Shown: piece by piece, positions 1 through 7,994 of the stretch
Numbering within the stretch: position 1 is the stretch's first letter
Layout of the letters: each line of letters begins with the position of its first letter
Assembly: GCA_020432045.1 (NCBI GenBank)
Contig: JAGQHB010000104.1
Coordinates: forward strand, 1-64,000
Source of the DNA: Dehalococcoidia bacterium
GTDB lineage: Bacteria > Chloroflexota > Dehalococcoidia > Tepidiformales > Tepidiformaceae
Reading direction: 5' to 3'
DNA length: 64,000 nucleotides
Program-made: the position numbers and the translations under genes
The notes under the pieces: model-generated
The model's input: only the letters and a program-made list of their open reading frames with translations
Told to the model about the DNA's origin: nothing
The model's database searches: none

Positions 1-122
1 GCTCCAGCACCCTTCCCAGCCCGGCGGACATGCCTCAAGAGCGCGAACCACCCCTCATCATGCCCTCTTGAGGACCCGAGAGAACCACCCGGCCCGATCT
101 CAACGCCTACTTCAACACCCTG
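1..122. other. Window edge, no gene assigned
   Basis: No frame between the window edge and the stop codon of the crotonase gene is recognisable as coding. A 9-bp perfect inverted repeat (CCTCAAGAG at 33-41, CTCTTGAGG at 65-73) could form a hairpin with a 23-nt loop, but no T-tract follows. A plus-strand frame ending in TGA at 69-71 might be the tail of a gene lying outside the window. Confidence 0.3.
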
Positions 123-974
123 CTAGGGCTTGTACGTCCCCGGTACCTTTGGCGCTTCCTCAGCTGTGTAAAGACCCCGGCCGGTCAACTCCCGCCAGTG
201 CGTGTGCGCCAGCGTGTGCATCATGAATGCCGACTGCAGCGCGTTCCACTGTCCCTGCGCATCTTGTGCTTGATTGATCGCTTCCTTCGTCATCTTTAGC
301 CCGAAGCTCGGCTTTTCCGCGATCTTCCGCGCCATGGCTTCTGTATACGCGCTCAGTTCCTCACGTGGCACGACCTGGTTGACCATCCCCAGACGGTACG
401 CGTCCTGGGCGCTGACCCAGTCGCTGGTGAACAACATCTCGCGCGCCTTCCGATGCCCGAGTTCCCACGGATGCGCGAAGTACTCCACACCGGGGATGCC
501 CCAGCCCACCACCAGATCGCGAAACTCCGCGTCTTCTGAGCACACGATGATGTCGCAAATCCAGACCAGCATCAGGCCGCCGGCAATCGTTTTCCCCTGC
601 ACCTCAGCGATGATCGGCTTCGGGATGTTTCGCCATCGGCGGCACATGCCGAGGTAGATCTCTTCCTCGCGGGCCATCGCTCCCTCGGCTCCCGGCGCAT
701 CGAAGCTCCCCCATGTGCCGACCGTTTCGAAGTCGGACATCGCCTTGCCGTTGCCGCCGCGCATGTCGTGGCCCGACGAAAAGTGCGGCCCGGCACCCGA
801 CAGGATCATGACTTTCACTTTCGGGTCCTGTGCGCCGCGGTCGAAGGCGTCGTTGAGGTCGTAGGTCAACTGCAGGTCCTGCGCGTTGCGCGCTTCGGGC
901 CTGTTCATGATTACGCGGACAATTTCCGGTGTGAGTTCCCGATAGAGCACCGTTTCAAAGTCGTGATCGGACAT
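123..974 (-). CDS. Crotonase-fold protein (enoyl-CoA hydratase/isomerase family)
   Basis: This 283-residue protein has the crotonase fold: an N-terminal RPEARNAQ-type substrate loop near residues 25-32, SSGHDMRG near 66-73 and a QGKTIAGG segment near 125-132 that should supply the oxyanion hole for an acyl-CoA thioester. The family hydrates, isomerises or hydrolyses CoA thioesters in the cytoplasm. The two glutamates that act in classical enoyl-CoA hydratases are not visible: the usual GGGCE is GGLML and the usual PE is replaced in EFRDLVVG. It may therefore do another crotonase reaction. The ATG at 974 has a strong GGAGG upstream. The gene is divergent from the ABC importer genes and shares their 200-bp promoter region. 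Confidence 0.85.
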   Translation of the reverse strand: MSDHDFETVLYRELTPEIVRVIMNRPEARNAQDLQLTYDLNDAFDRGAQDPKVKVMILSGAGPHFSSGHDMRGGNGKAMSDFETVGTWGSFDAPGAEGAMAREEEIYLGMCRRWRNIPKPIIAEVQGKTIAGGLMLVWICDIIVCSEDAEFRDLVVGWGIPGVEYFAHPWELGHRKAREMLFTSDWVSAQDAYRLGMVNQVVPREELSAYTEAMARKIAEKPSFGLKMTKEAINQAQDAQGQWNALQSAFMMHTLAHTHWRELTGRGLYTAEEAPKVPGTYKP

Positions 975-1129
975 GTGTTTCCTCCTGTGGGGCTGGCCGG
1001 GGCATCGCAGGGGCGTTCCTTAACGTCCTTGCGAAATGTCTTGCAGCCTTTTCGCATCATACCTATACTCCCGCCTCATTGATTCGGGTGTCATTTATCG
1101 ATTTGGCATGTGGTAGGTATCGAAATGGC

Positions 1130-1143
1130 TTACCGATCGGTAA
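1130..1143. promoter_or_regulatory. 14-bp perfect palindrome, candidate repressor operator
   Basis: TTACCGATCGGTAA is a perfect palindrome 31 nt upstream of the binding-protein ATG, between the divergent crotonase and ABC importer genes. Its form resembles operators of TetR-family regulators. No TetR gene lies in the window, so the cognate factor is unknown. Confidence 0.45.
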
Positions 1144-1174
1144 ATTGGCGACCGGCCAGGGAGGGATCGAACCG

Positions 1175-3001
1175 ATGTCTGAATACTGGTCTCGTTGGAA
1201 CCGAAACCGGCTGAGCCGGCGCGGTTTTCTTGGTGCTGCGGGCGCTGCTGGCGCCGGTGCGGCGGCCCTCGGTCTCGTGGGTTGCGGCGACGACGACTCC
1301 AGCGGCTCGCCTGGCAATACCGCTACTTCAACGTCGTCTGGTGGTGCGACCGGCACCGCCTCGACGGATCCCAAGGACCTCAAGAATCTATCGCTGGAAC
1401 AGATGCGGACGCTTTTCTCCGGCGAGCGCCTCAAGGATCTGCCCGGGAACAAGGAAACGCCGACCAAGGGCGGCACGCTGCGTTTCGCCAGCCGCGCCCC
1501 CGTGACCTGGGACCCAACCTCACCCGCCGGCGGCCTCATGGCGTCCTACATGTGGGCAAACAATCAGCTTATCCAGATCAAAGTGAACGACTGGCTCAAG
1601 AACCCTAACTTCATGGAGTTCGAGCCTGTCCTCGCGGAGTCAATGCCGGAGCAGCCAGACAAAGAGGGCCTCACCTATATCTTCAAGCTCCCCAAGGGCA
1701 TCAAGTTCCAGAATGTTGTCCCGGTCAATGGCCGTGAGTTTACGGCAGACGACGTGGTTTACTGCACCGAGGTGTACAAGAAGGCACCCGCCCAGTCTCC
1801 GACCTTCGAGGCCATCGACAAAGTCGAAAAGGTCGACAACTACACCGTCAAATATACGCTGAAGGAGCCGGCCGCCTGGTTCATCTCGAACCTAGCGATC
1901 CCCTTCAACTGGATCTTTGCCCGCGAGCAGCACGAGAGTGCCGACGGCCTCGCAAAGAAGCCGATCGGCACGGGTGGATTCCTGTTCGAATCGGCGGAAG
2001 ACCTCGCGGGCTACAAGTTCGCGCGGAATCCGGACTACTTCCGCAAGGACCCGAAGACCGGCGCGCAGCTCCCGTTCCTCGATCGCCTGGAAACCACGTA
2101 CTACCCGAACCCGGCGCAGTCGATCGCCGCGTTCCGCGCGGGCGAGTTCGACCACGTCTGGCCTCAGAACTTCGACACGTGGCTGCAGGTCATGGAGTCG
2201 AATCCCGATTCCGTCACCCAGATCACGACGCCGCCGCCCAGCTTCCAGCCATACATCGCAATGCGGCTGGATACGGCCCCGTTCAACGATCCGCGAGTCC
2301 GGCGTGCGCTGTCGCTCATGATCGACCGCGACGCCATCATCAAGAGCCTCGCGCAGAGCATGGCCGGCTACGGCTACGGCCAGGACTGGACCTATTTCGG
2401 TAACGAATGGCCCTGGGAATCCAAAGAACTCGGCAACTACAACAAGCTGGACATCGCTGAAGCGAAGAAGCTCCTGGATGCTGCCGGCGTTAAGAATCCA
2501 ACGATCGATTTCCTGTTCACGCAGTTCGCCGGCTTCAACTTCGAAGTGTGGTCAGCCATCGCCGGTGGCTGGGAGGCGGAGGGCATCAAGACCGTCATCG
2601 ATGCTCCACAGGACTCCGCCAAGTGGCAAAGCCAGTTCTACGGCGGCACCTACAAGGCGCTTGCCGGCACCGGCTTGCTTGGCCCGGGCATGGATCCCGA
2701 CACGTTCGCGTATCACGCCATGAACTCGAAGTCACCCAAGAACTACTACAAGATCAACGACCCGAAGATCGACGAGCTCACGCTTAAGCAGCGTCAACAG
2801 CTCGACGTCAAAGAGCGCACTGCCACCCTGAAAGAGCTGATGGCGTACGACTTAGACCAGGTCACGCGGCTTTGGACGGTCACGCCTTACAAGTTCAACC
2901 TGCGCAAGCCCAACACCTTCTCCCTGGTGGACACCGAAGCTGCCTGGAATCCGGTCGGCTGGGGCTCCGTCGGCCTCGATACCGCCTGGAAGAAGGCCTA
3001 G
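1175..3001 (+). CDS. ABC transporter substrate-binding lipoprotein, family 5 (SBP_bac_5)
   Basis: This is the solute receptor of a peptide/nickel/oligosaccharide-type ABC importer (608 residues). The N-terminus reads as a twin-arginine signal, SRRGFLG, followed by an Ala/Gly-rich core and a lipobox LVGC, so it is probably exported folded and lipid-anchored. A Ser/Thr/Gly-rich linker precedes the SBP_bac_5 domain, which has typical segments such as GREFTADDVVY and FNDPRVRRALSLMIDRD. The frame is open from 1079, but the ATG at 1175 has GGGAGG in front of it and begins the signal peptide. Two permease genes follow, while no ATPase gene is present. The substrate cannot be read from sequence; alpha-galactosides are possible given galK and the GH36 gene nearby. 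Confidence 0.9.
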   Translation: MSEYWSRWNRNRLSRRGFLGAAGAAGAGAAALGLVGCGDDDSSGSPGNTATSTSSGGATGTASTDPKDLKNLSLEQMRTLFSGERLKDLPGNKETPTKGGTLRFASRAPVTWDPTSPAGGLMASYMWANNQLIQIKVNDWLKNPNFMEFEPVLAESMPEQPDKEGLTYIFKLPKGIKFQNVVPVNGREFTADDVVYCTEVYKKAPAQSPTFEAIDKVEKVDNYTVKYTLKEPAAWFISNLAIPFNWIFAREQHESADGLAKKPIGTGGFLFESAEDLAGYKFARNPDYFRKDPKTGAQLPFLDRLETTYYPNPAQSIAAFRAGEFDHVWPQNFDTWLQVMESNPDSVTQITTPPPSFQPYIAMRLDTAPFNDPRVRRALSLMIDRDAIIKSLAQSMAGYGYGQDWTYFGNEWPWESKELGNYNKLDIAEAKKLLDAAGVKNPTIDFLFTQFAGFNFEVWSAIAGGWEAEGIKTVIDAPQDSAKWQSQFYGGTYKALAGTGLLGPGMDPDTFAYHAMNSKSPKNYYKINDPKIDELTLKQRQQLDVKERTATLKELMAYDLDQVTRLWTVTPYKFNLRKPNTFSLVDTEAAWNPVGWGSVGLDTAWKKA

Positions 3002-3024
3002 TTCAGACGTCCATCCCCCCTCCA

Positions 3025-3062
3025 GCGTAACGGGGGCGCGTGCCAGTACGCCCCCGTTACGC
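3025..3062 (+). terminator. Intercistronic hairpin, likely attenuator
   Basis: A 14-bp perfect stem (3025-3038 with 3049-3062) encloses a 10-nt loop and lies between the binding-protein gene and the first permease gene. There is no T-tract. Such hairpins commonly stabilise the upstream message and lower permease expression relative to the binding protein; that role is inferred here. Confidence 0.6.
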
Positions 3063-3113
3063 CCAACCAGCTCTGCCACGTGTCTCCTGCATCCCGACGG
3101 GGTAGTCGCCTTC

Positions 3114-4067
3114 ATGCGTACGTATGCACTCCGCCGCCTCCTCGCAGCCGGCGTTGTCCTCTTCCTTGTGTCCATCCTTGTCTTTTCGATGATGCGAATG
3201 CTTCCCGGAGACGCGCTCGTCACCAAGCTCGGTGAGACAGGACGCATCTCTCCCGACCGTATGGAGCAGCTGCGAGACGAGATCGGCCTCAACGACCCGC
3301 TTCCCGTTCAGTATGTGAAATGGATTGGGGACCTCTTCAGCGGCACGATGGGCGATTCGCTGATCTACGAGGGCCGCACCGTTCGCGAGCGGATCGTCAA
3401 TTCGCTACCCGTGACTGTGGAGTTGGGCATACTTGGAATGCTTTCCGCACTAGCCATCGGCATCCCGCTGGGCACGATTTCGGCCGTCTCACAGGACTCG
3501 CTCTTGGACTATTTTATCCGCAGCGTTTCCCTGCTGGGGCTCTCGATCCCGCAGTTCTGGCTGGGCCTGATCGTCATCATCTACGGCACCCTCTACCTGG
3601 GCTATAAACCGCCGCGTGAGTTCATCTCACTTACCAAAGACCCGATCGGCAACATCGGCATGATGTGGATTCCATCCCTCATCCTCGGCTTCGGTCTATC
3701 AGCCAGCATCATGCGGATGACGCGCTCGACCGTGCTTGAAGCGATGCACGAAGACTATGCCCGCACGGCTCGCGCGAAGGGTCTCACTGAGCATGTAGTC
3801 GTCATCCGGCACGTGGTCCGAAACGCGCTCATTCCCGTGATTACGCTCGTCGGCAACCAGGCCGCGTTCGTCTTCAGCGGCGCGCTCATTCTCGAGATCC
3901 TGTTCGGCCTGCCCGGCATGGGACGACTAACACTTGAAGCCATCACTCAACGTGATTACACCCAGGTACAGGGGTGCGCCATCGTGGCTGCCGCTGTCGT
4001 CATCGGAACAAACCTGCTGGTCGATCTCTCTTACGGATGGATCGATCCGCGCGTCCGCTACAGCTGA
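3114..4067 (+). CDS. ABC transporter permease, DppB/OppB type
   Basis: This inner-membrane permease of 317 residues has about six hydrophobic segments. The EAA-like cytoplasmic loop that docks the ATPase is visible as DYARTARAKGL near residues 217-227, and the N-terminus has the RRLLAAGVVLFLVSILVF first helix typical of DppB. It would form the membrane channel with the next gene product and receive substrate from the upstream lipoprotein. No Shine-Dalgarno is clear at the ATG, so translation may depend on the upstream transcript. Confidence 0.92.
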   Translation: MRTYALRRLLAAGVVLFLVSILVFSMMRMLPGDALVTKLGETGRISPDRMEQLRDEIGLNDPLPVQYVKWIGDLFSGTMGDSLIYEGRTVRERIVNSLPVTVELGILGMLSALAIGIPLGTISAVSQDSLLDYFIRSVSLLGLSIPQFWLGLIVIIYGTLYLGYKPPREFISLTKDPIGNIGMMWIPSLILGFGLSASIMRMTRSTVLEAMHEDYARTARAKGLTEHVVVIRHVVRNALIPVITLVGNQAAFVFSGALILEILFGLPGMGRLTLEAITQRDYTQVQGCAIVAAAVVIGTNLLVDLSYGWIDPRVRYS

Positions 4068-4087
4068 AGGCCGAGGAAGGGCTCTCA

Positions 4088-4993
4088 ATGGCAGTCGTCA
4101 GCGAAGAATCGGCCATCATCCTCCCTCCCGGGGCTCGCACTCCGCGGCCGTTAAGGATCATCTGGTCGTTCACGCGCCGTAAGCCGGTCGCAGCGGCCTC
4201 GGCGCTGATCCTCCTAATAATCTCGCTGATGGTGCTCTTCGCTCCGGTCATCGCCCCACACGAGCCCAACCGGCCCAGCCTGGGTGACCGGCTGGCAAAG
4301 CCCAGCAGTGACCACCTTCTCGGGGGGGACGAACTGGGTCGCGACGTCTTCACCCGTCTCCTCTACGGCGGCCGCATCTCGCTCGGGGCCGGCCTCGGCG
4401 CCACCGCCCTTGGCGTGGGACTCGGCGTCCTTTTCGGGCTCGTAAGCGGTTACGCGGGTGGCTGGGTGGATATGACGCTCCAGCGCATCATGGACGCGAT
4501 CATGGCGTTACCACCGTTGATATTTCTCATGGTCATTTCAACGCAGTTATCTCCAAGCTTCCGCAATGTAGTCATCGCAATTTCGATATTTGTTACGCCC
4601 GGAGCCGCCCGGGTCGTCAGAGGTGCGGTACTCAGCATCAAAGAGATGCCCTACGTTGAGGCTGCCCGGAGCCTGGGCGCGAGCCCACCGCGCATCGTCT
4701 TTCGTCACATCATGCCCAACACTTTCGCGCCCGTGATCATCCTCGCCTCCATCACCGTCGGCTCCGTGATCATCATCGAGGCTGCCCTTGGCTTCCTTGG
4801 GCTCAGCGTGCGCCTTCCGCAGGCGACCTGGGGCACAATGCTCAACTCCGGCGCCCAACAGTACATGGAACAGGCACCATGGATGGCCGTCGCACCCGGC
4901 GTCGCGATCCTCATCACGGTCTTCTCAATCAATCTTTTTGGGGACGGCCTTCGCGACGTGCTCGACCCGCGCCTTCGGGGAAAGGGCAAGTAG
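4088..4993 (+). CDS. ABC transporter permease, DppC/OppC type
   Basis: This is the second permease subunit (301 residues). After a polar N-terminus come a first helix near residue 35, the DppC-typical periplasmic segment HLLGGDELGRDVFTRLLYGG, and an EAA loop YVEAARSLGASPPRIVFRHI. An open frame extends back to 3974, but that part overlaps the preceding gene; the ATG at 4088 lies 20 nt after the upstream stop. DppD/DppF-like ATPases, expected next in most operons of this type, are absent, so the importer probably borrows ATPases encoded elsewhere. Confidence 0.92.
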   Translation: MAVVSEESAIILPPGARTPRPLRIIWSFTRRKPVAAASALILLIISLMVLFAPVIAPHEPNRPSLGDRLAKPSSDHLLGGDELGRDVFTRLLYGGRISLGAGLGATALGVGLGVLFGLVSGYAGGWVDMTLQRIMDAIMALPPLIFLMVISTQLSPSFRNVVIAISIFVTPGAARVVRGAVLSIKEMPYVEAARSLGASPPRIVFRHIMPNTFAPVIILASITVGSVIIIEAALGFLGLSVRLPQATWGTMLNSGAQQYMEQAPWMAVAPGVAILITVFSINLFGDGLRDVLDPRLRGKGK

Positions 4994-5031
4994 CGGGTTG
5001 TACGGTCCGCACGGCCATGAAACTACCGGAG

Positions 5032-5445
5032 TCAGGGCCGGCGAATCCACATGCGCCGGACGATCACTGTTTCGCTCACGGCCGCGATGTCGTCGGGCAG
5101 GCCCGAGTGGGTTTGGTTGGCGACGGCCCGTCCACGCCGGCCGCCGGGCGTGGCCACCGCTGCGCGTGCGGCCTTCTGTGCCGCCTGCCCGGCAAGGTAG
5201 CGCGACGCAAGGCTCAGGCCCATCTGCATAGCGGCACCCACCGCGACCGCTGTTACGGCCTTCTTCACGGGAGCCGGCAAGGGCGCACGCTCACGTTCGT
5301 ACCGCTGCATCGGGCGGGCGGGACGGGTTGCGAGGCTGGTCTGCTCGCGTAGCGCCGCGACGTACATGCCACAGCGCCGGCAGTAGTTGTCGTCATCGTC
5401 GTACGGTTGGGCACAATCCGGGCAGTTCAGGAATTCGTCAGCCAT
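5032..5445 (-). CDS. Zinc-ribbon protein with hydrophobic C-terminal half
   Basis: The first 25 residues contain CPDCAQPYDDDDNYCRRCG, a double CxxC zinc ribbon of the kind found in many small bacterial membrane-associated proteins. The remainder is Ala-rich with one weakly hydrophobic stretch (AVTAVAVGAAMQMGLSLASR near residues 68-87) that may be a membrane helix. I do not recognise a named family and no function can be assigned. It converges on the permease gene, and a TATACT box lies 9 nt upstream of its ATG. Confidence 0.7.
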   Translation of the reverse strand: MADEFLNCPDCAQPYDDDDNYCRRCGMYVAALREQTSLATRPARPMQRYERERAPLPAPVKKAVTAVAVGAAMQMGLSLASRYLAGQAAQKAARAAVATPGGRRGRAVANQTHSGLPDDIAAVSETVIVRRMWIRRP

Positions 5446-5486
5446 CTGGGGGCCAGTATAGCGGCCGAATCCACCATCGCACCCCG

Positions 5487-6275
5487 CTACGCCGTCTCCG
5501 AGAGGGCGCGGTTTACGTCCAGCGTCAGGTCCGCAGGTGTGCCGTCCGGCGTCGCCTCGATCCTTCCCTCCGCCAGCGACCTCAACGTCTCCACCATGAG
5601 CGGACGCTCCGCAAGCACGCCGCGTCTCCGGATTTCGGCAAATAACCGCGTCGCCTCGATCGTCTCGTTGTCAGGGTTCGCGCCAAGTGCCCGGTACTCA
5701 GCCCAAAGCGGATCCATGTCCGGCCCGGCTGTCGCGTACCGTGCATAGGTCAGCACCGGACCCCGATCCAGGTCTCCCGTGACAACGTTCCACATGCACC
5801 CGGACTCCCGCGCGCCCGTGTCCATCAGCTGGCGAATCACCTGTTGCCAGGTCCCTACCGGACCACCCGGCAGTGCCGGATGGTCGTTCAGGATCGTAAA
5901 TCGCTCGTGCAAGGCATCGGTGGCGATGAGCATGTACCCGAACATGATCGCCAGATCGAAGGAATAGCCGCCGAGAATCGTGGCTACCTCCTCGTCGAAC
6001 TCCCGCCGCCATGCGGGCAGAGGCTCGCCAGGCCTCGACAGCCTGCCGCCGCGAGCTCTACGGAACCGCACGGACGAGAGCGTTTCCACCGCCACGCCCC
6101 GCGCCTCTGCCAGAGCTATCAGGCGGTCCGTTGCTTCCGATTCACCGCGCTCGCGATTCAGAAATACGACAGCAATCGAGACGGGAAGCCCAGCATCAAT
6201 CGCTCGAAATGCGTACTCGAGCGCGCCGTATGAACCCGGCCCACGTCCTGTTGTCAGCCACGCAATTCGTAACAC
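5487..6275 (-). CDS. Formyltransferase-fold protein (PurN/Fmt-like)
   Basis: This 262-residue protein resembles the formyl_transf_N fold of PurN and methionyl-tRNA formyltransferase. The signature N-x-H is seen in FTILNDHPALPGGPVGTW and the later aspartate in VVTGDLDRGPVLTY, matching the Asn/His/Asp triad that transfers a formyl group from 10-formyl-tetrahydrofolate. The C-terminus lacks the tRNA-binding domain of Fmt, and the sequence is too divergent to call it purN. The frame is open to 6398, but similarity begins at the GTG at 6275 (VLRIAWLTTGRG), which starts 13 nt after the end of the broken HAD gene. The two probably formed one operon. Confidence 0.75.
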   Translation of the reverse strand: MLRIAWLTTGRGPGSYGALEYAFRAIDAGLPVSIAVVFLNRERGESEATDRLIALAEARGVAVETLSSVRFRRARGGRLSRPGEPLPAWRREFDEEVATILGGYSFDLAIMFGYMLIATDALHERFTILNDHPALPGGPVGTWQQVIRQLMDTGARESGCMWNVVTGDLDRGPVLTYARYATAGPDMDPLWAEYRALGANPDNETIEATRLFAEIRRRGVLAERPLMVETLRSLAEGRIEATPDGTPADLTLDVNRALSETA

Positions 6276-6288
6276 CCCGCCAGTGTCG

Positions 6289-6525
6289 CTACCTTCGCGC
6301 GAACGGTGAAGCAGACGCCCGGGCGCCGACCAGCAGCCGGATCGCTGCCAGCATCTCCCGCGTCCGTGGTGGCCGCTCACTTCGCTGTGCTGAAACAAGT
6401 CAGCCAGCCCCGCTCCATCCAGCAGTCTCCACTGCCAGACGGATGTCCCGGTCGATCAATCGCCCCGAGATCTCCCCGGTGTCGATGGGGCCGCCAACAT
6501 CGAACAGCACAGCGTGGATGGTCAT
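6289..6525 (-). pseudogene. Remnant of a HAD-superfamily hydrolase gene
   Basis: From an ATG at 6525 the minus strand reads MTIHAVLFDVGGPIDTGE, the motif-I start of a HAD phosphatase (nucleophile Asp in LFDVGG). It runs to an in-frame TGA at codon 42, then continues in the same frame (TREMLAAIRLLVGARA and onward) to TAG at 6289-6291, 13 nt before the formyltransferase GTG. At 78 codons with an internal stop it is far shorter than a HAD hydrolase (about 200-250 residues). Motifs II-IV are missing, so it looks internally deleted and then broken. I cannot match the tail to the HAD C-terminus with confidence. Confidence 0.6.
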
Positions 6526-6630
6526 TACCACTCTGCCCGTTGCGTTCGCACTACTCACGTCCTGGCTGCCCGCTCCACGGGCGAAGATCGAAGCTCGAGT
6601 CTACGCCGCCGACGTAACCTCGGCAGGCCC

Positions 6631-6636
6631 TATGCT
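6631..6636 (+). promoter_or_regulatory. TATGCT -10-like box of galK, probable leaderless start
   Basis: TATGCT ends 7 nt before the ATG at 6644. No Shine-Dalgarno is present, so transcription would begin at or next to the start codon. Confidence 0.4.
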
Positions 6637-6643
6637 CAATGCA

Positions 6644-7873
6644 ATGGATCAACCTGCAGGACAAGCCCCTGCCTTTATCCCCATTGTGACCGTACGTGTG
6701 CCGGGACGCGTCAACCTCATCGGTGATCACACCGACTATTCGTTTCTGCCGGTGCTTCCGATCGCGATCGACCGCGCCCTCATTGTGCAGGCTGCGCGGC
6801 TGGATGCTCCGATCGTCCAAGCCACATCCGAACGCTTCCCTGGATCCGCGGAACTTACTCGCAACGAGCCCTATCGCGGCGAACCTTGGGGACGCTATAT
6901 CGCAGGCGTGCTCGCCGAACTCGAGACCGCCTCACCAGGCACGGGCGCCCGCATCCATATCAGCGGCAACCTCCCGGACACAGGAGGCCTGGCCTCTTCA
7001 TCTGCCCTCACGACCGGGGTGCTGGCTGCACTCCTTGCCACGTGGGAAATACCCTTTGACCGGGAAGACCTCGCCACTCGCGCCGTCCGTGCCGAACGCC
7101 ACGCCGGCGCTGAACGCGGCAGCATGAACCAGGAGGCTCTCGTATTCGCGGAGCCCGGGAATGGCCTCCGCATCGACTTCCAGCCGCACGAACGACGCCT
7201 CGTCCCGCTGCCCGCCGGACTCAGGATCGTCGTCGCGAGTTCCGGCGAGAATGTGCGCGGTTCGGCCGAGACGCGCGATGCCTTCAACGAACGGGTGATC
7301 GGCACGCGCCTCGCCGCAGCCATGCTCTGCGACACGATAGGCGCCGAATTCAGCCAACCGCCGCGCCTCGCCGACGTTATCGGCTTCCCTGAAGCTGAAC
7401 TGCTTGTCGACGAACTCCCGATTCGCATGGCTCCCAGCAGCGTCTCCCGTAGTACCGGCATCCCGCTTGCGGCGCTCTCGGGCATCACGGCCGGCAGCAT
7501 GGACGATCGAGCGCTCTATACCGTGCGGCCTTACGCTCGCCACGTCTTCGGCGAAACGGCGCGCGTCGACCAGGCAGAGGCAGCCCTGGCAGCTGGCGAC
7601 CTTGCAGCCTTCGGCCGGATCCTCGATGCCAGCCACCGCAGCCTACGTGACGACGTTTCCTGCAGCACCGCCGCACTCGATGCACTCTGCGTCGCGATGC
7701 GGCAGGCAGGAGCCCTCGGCGCAAGGCTCACCGGCACCGGTTTTGGCGGTTTCGCCGTCGCAGCTGTTGAACCAGAGCATGTCGCAGCTGTCATCGAAGC
7801 TGCCGAAGCCGCTGCTGGTGGTCCAGCCTTTGAAGTCACGGCGTCCGGCGGACTCTCGGTCGAGCGCGCGTGA
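6644..7873 (+). CDS. galK: Galactokinase (GHMP kinase)
   Basis: The enzyme phosphorylates galactose at C1 with ATP, the first step of the Leloir pathway. Three GHMP signatures are visible: GRVNLIGDHTDY at residues 21-32 (galactokinase signature, usually GEHTDY), the ATP-binding GGLASSSALTTG near 114-125, and GTGFGGFAVAAV near 364-375. Length is 409 residues, normal for the family. The frame is open far upstream to 6011, but that part is antisense to other genes. Both ATG 6632 and ATG 6644 are possible; I prefer 6644 because a TATGCT box sits 7 nt before it. The alpha-galactosidase gene follows 121 nt later, so the pair should release and activate galactose from alpha-galactosides. Confidence 0.88.
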   Translation: MDQPAGQAPAFIPIVTVRVPGRVNLIGDHTDYSFLPVLPIAIDRALIVQAARLDAPIVQATSERFPGSAELTRNEPYRGEPWGRYIAGVLAELETASPGTGARIHISGNLPDTGGLASSSALTTGVLAALLATWEIPFDREDLATRAVRAERHAGAERGSMNQEALVFAEPGNGLRIDFQPHERRLVPLPAGLRIVVASSGENVRGSAETRDAFNERVIGTRLAAAMLCDTIGAEFSQPPRLADVIGFPEAELLVDELPIRMAPSSVSRSTGIPLAALSGITAGSMDDRALYTVRPYARHVFGETARVDQAEAALAAGDLAAFGRILDASHRSLRDDVSCSTAALDALCVAMRQAGALGARLTGTGFGGFAVAAVEPEHVAAVIEAAEAAAGGPAFEVTASGGLSVERA

Positions 7874-7994
7874 ACGCTCTTACATCTGTCACCGGCTTCC
7901 CGTGCCACGGGGCTGTGCCAACAGACGGACCATGGTCTGATAACGGCACTCCCGGGAGCTTTGCGGCTTCCCGGCTGGCCTTCGGAGCTAACTG

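Noticed and set aside
6400-6410. In-frame TGA of the HAD remnant as a selenocysteine codon
   Set aside because: No selenocysteine position is known in this part of HAD proteins, and the frame is far too short to be an intact enzyme.
6011-6643. Long N-terminal extension of galactokinase
   Set aside because: It would run antisense through the formyltransferase start and the HAD remnant; galactokinase similarity begins after 6644.
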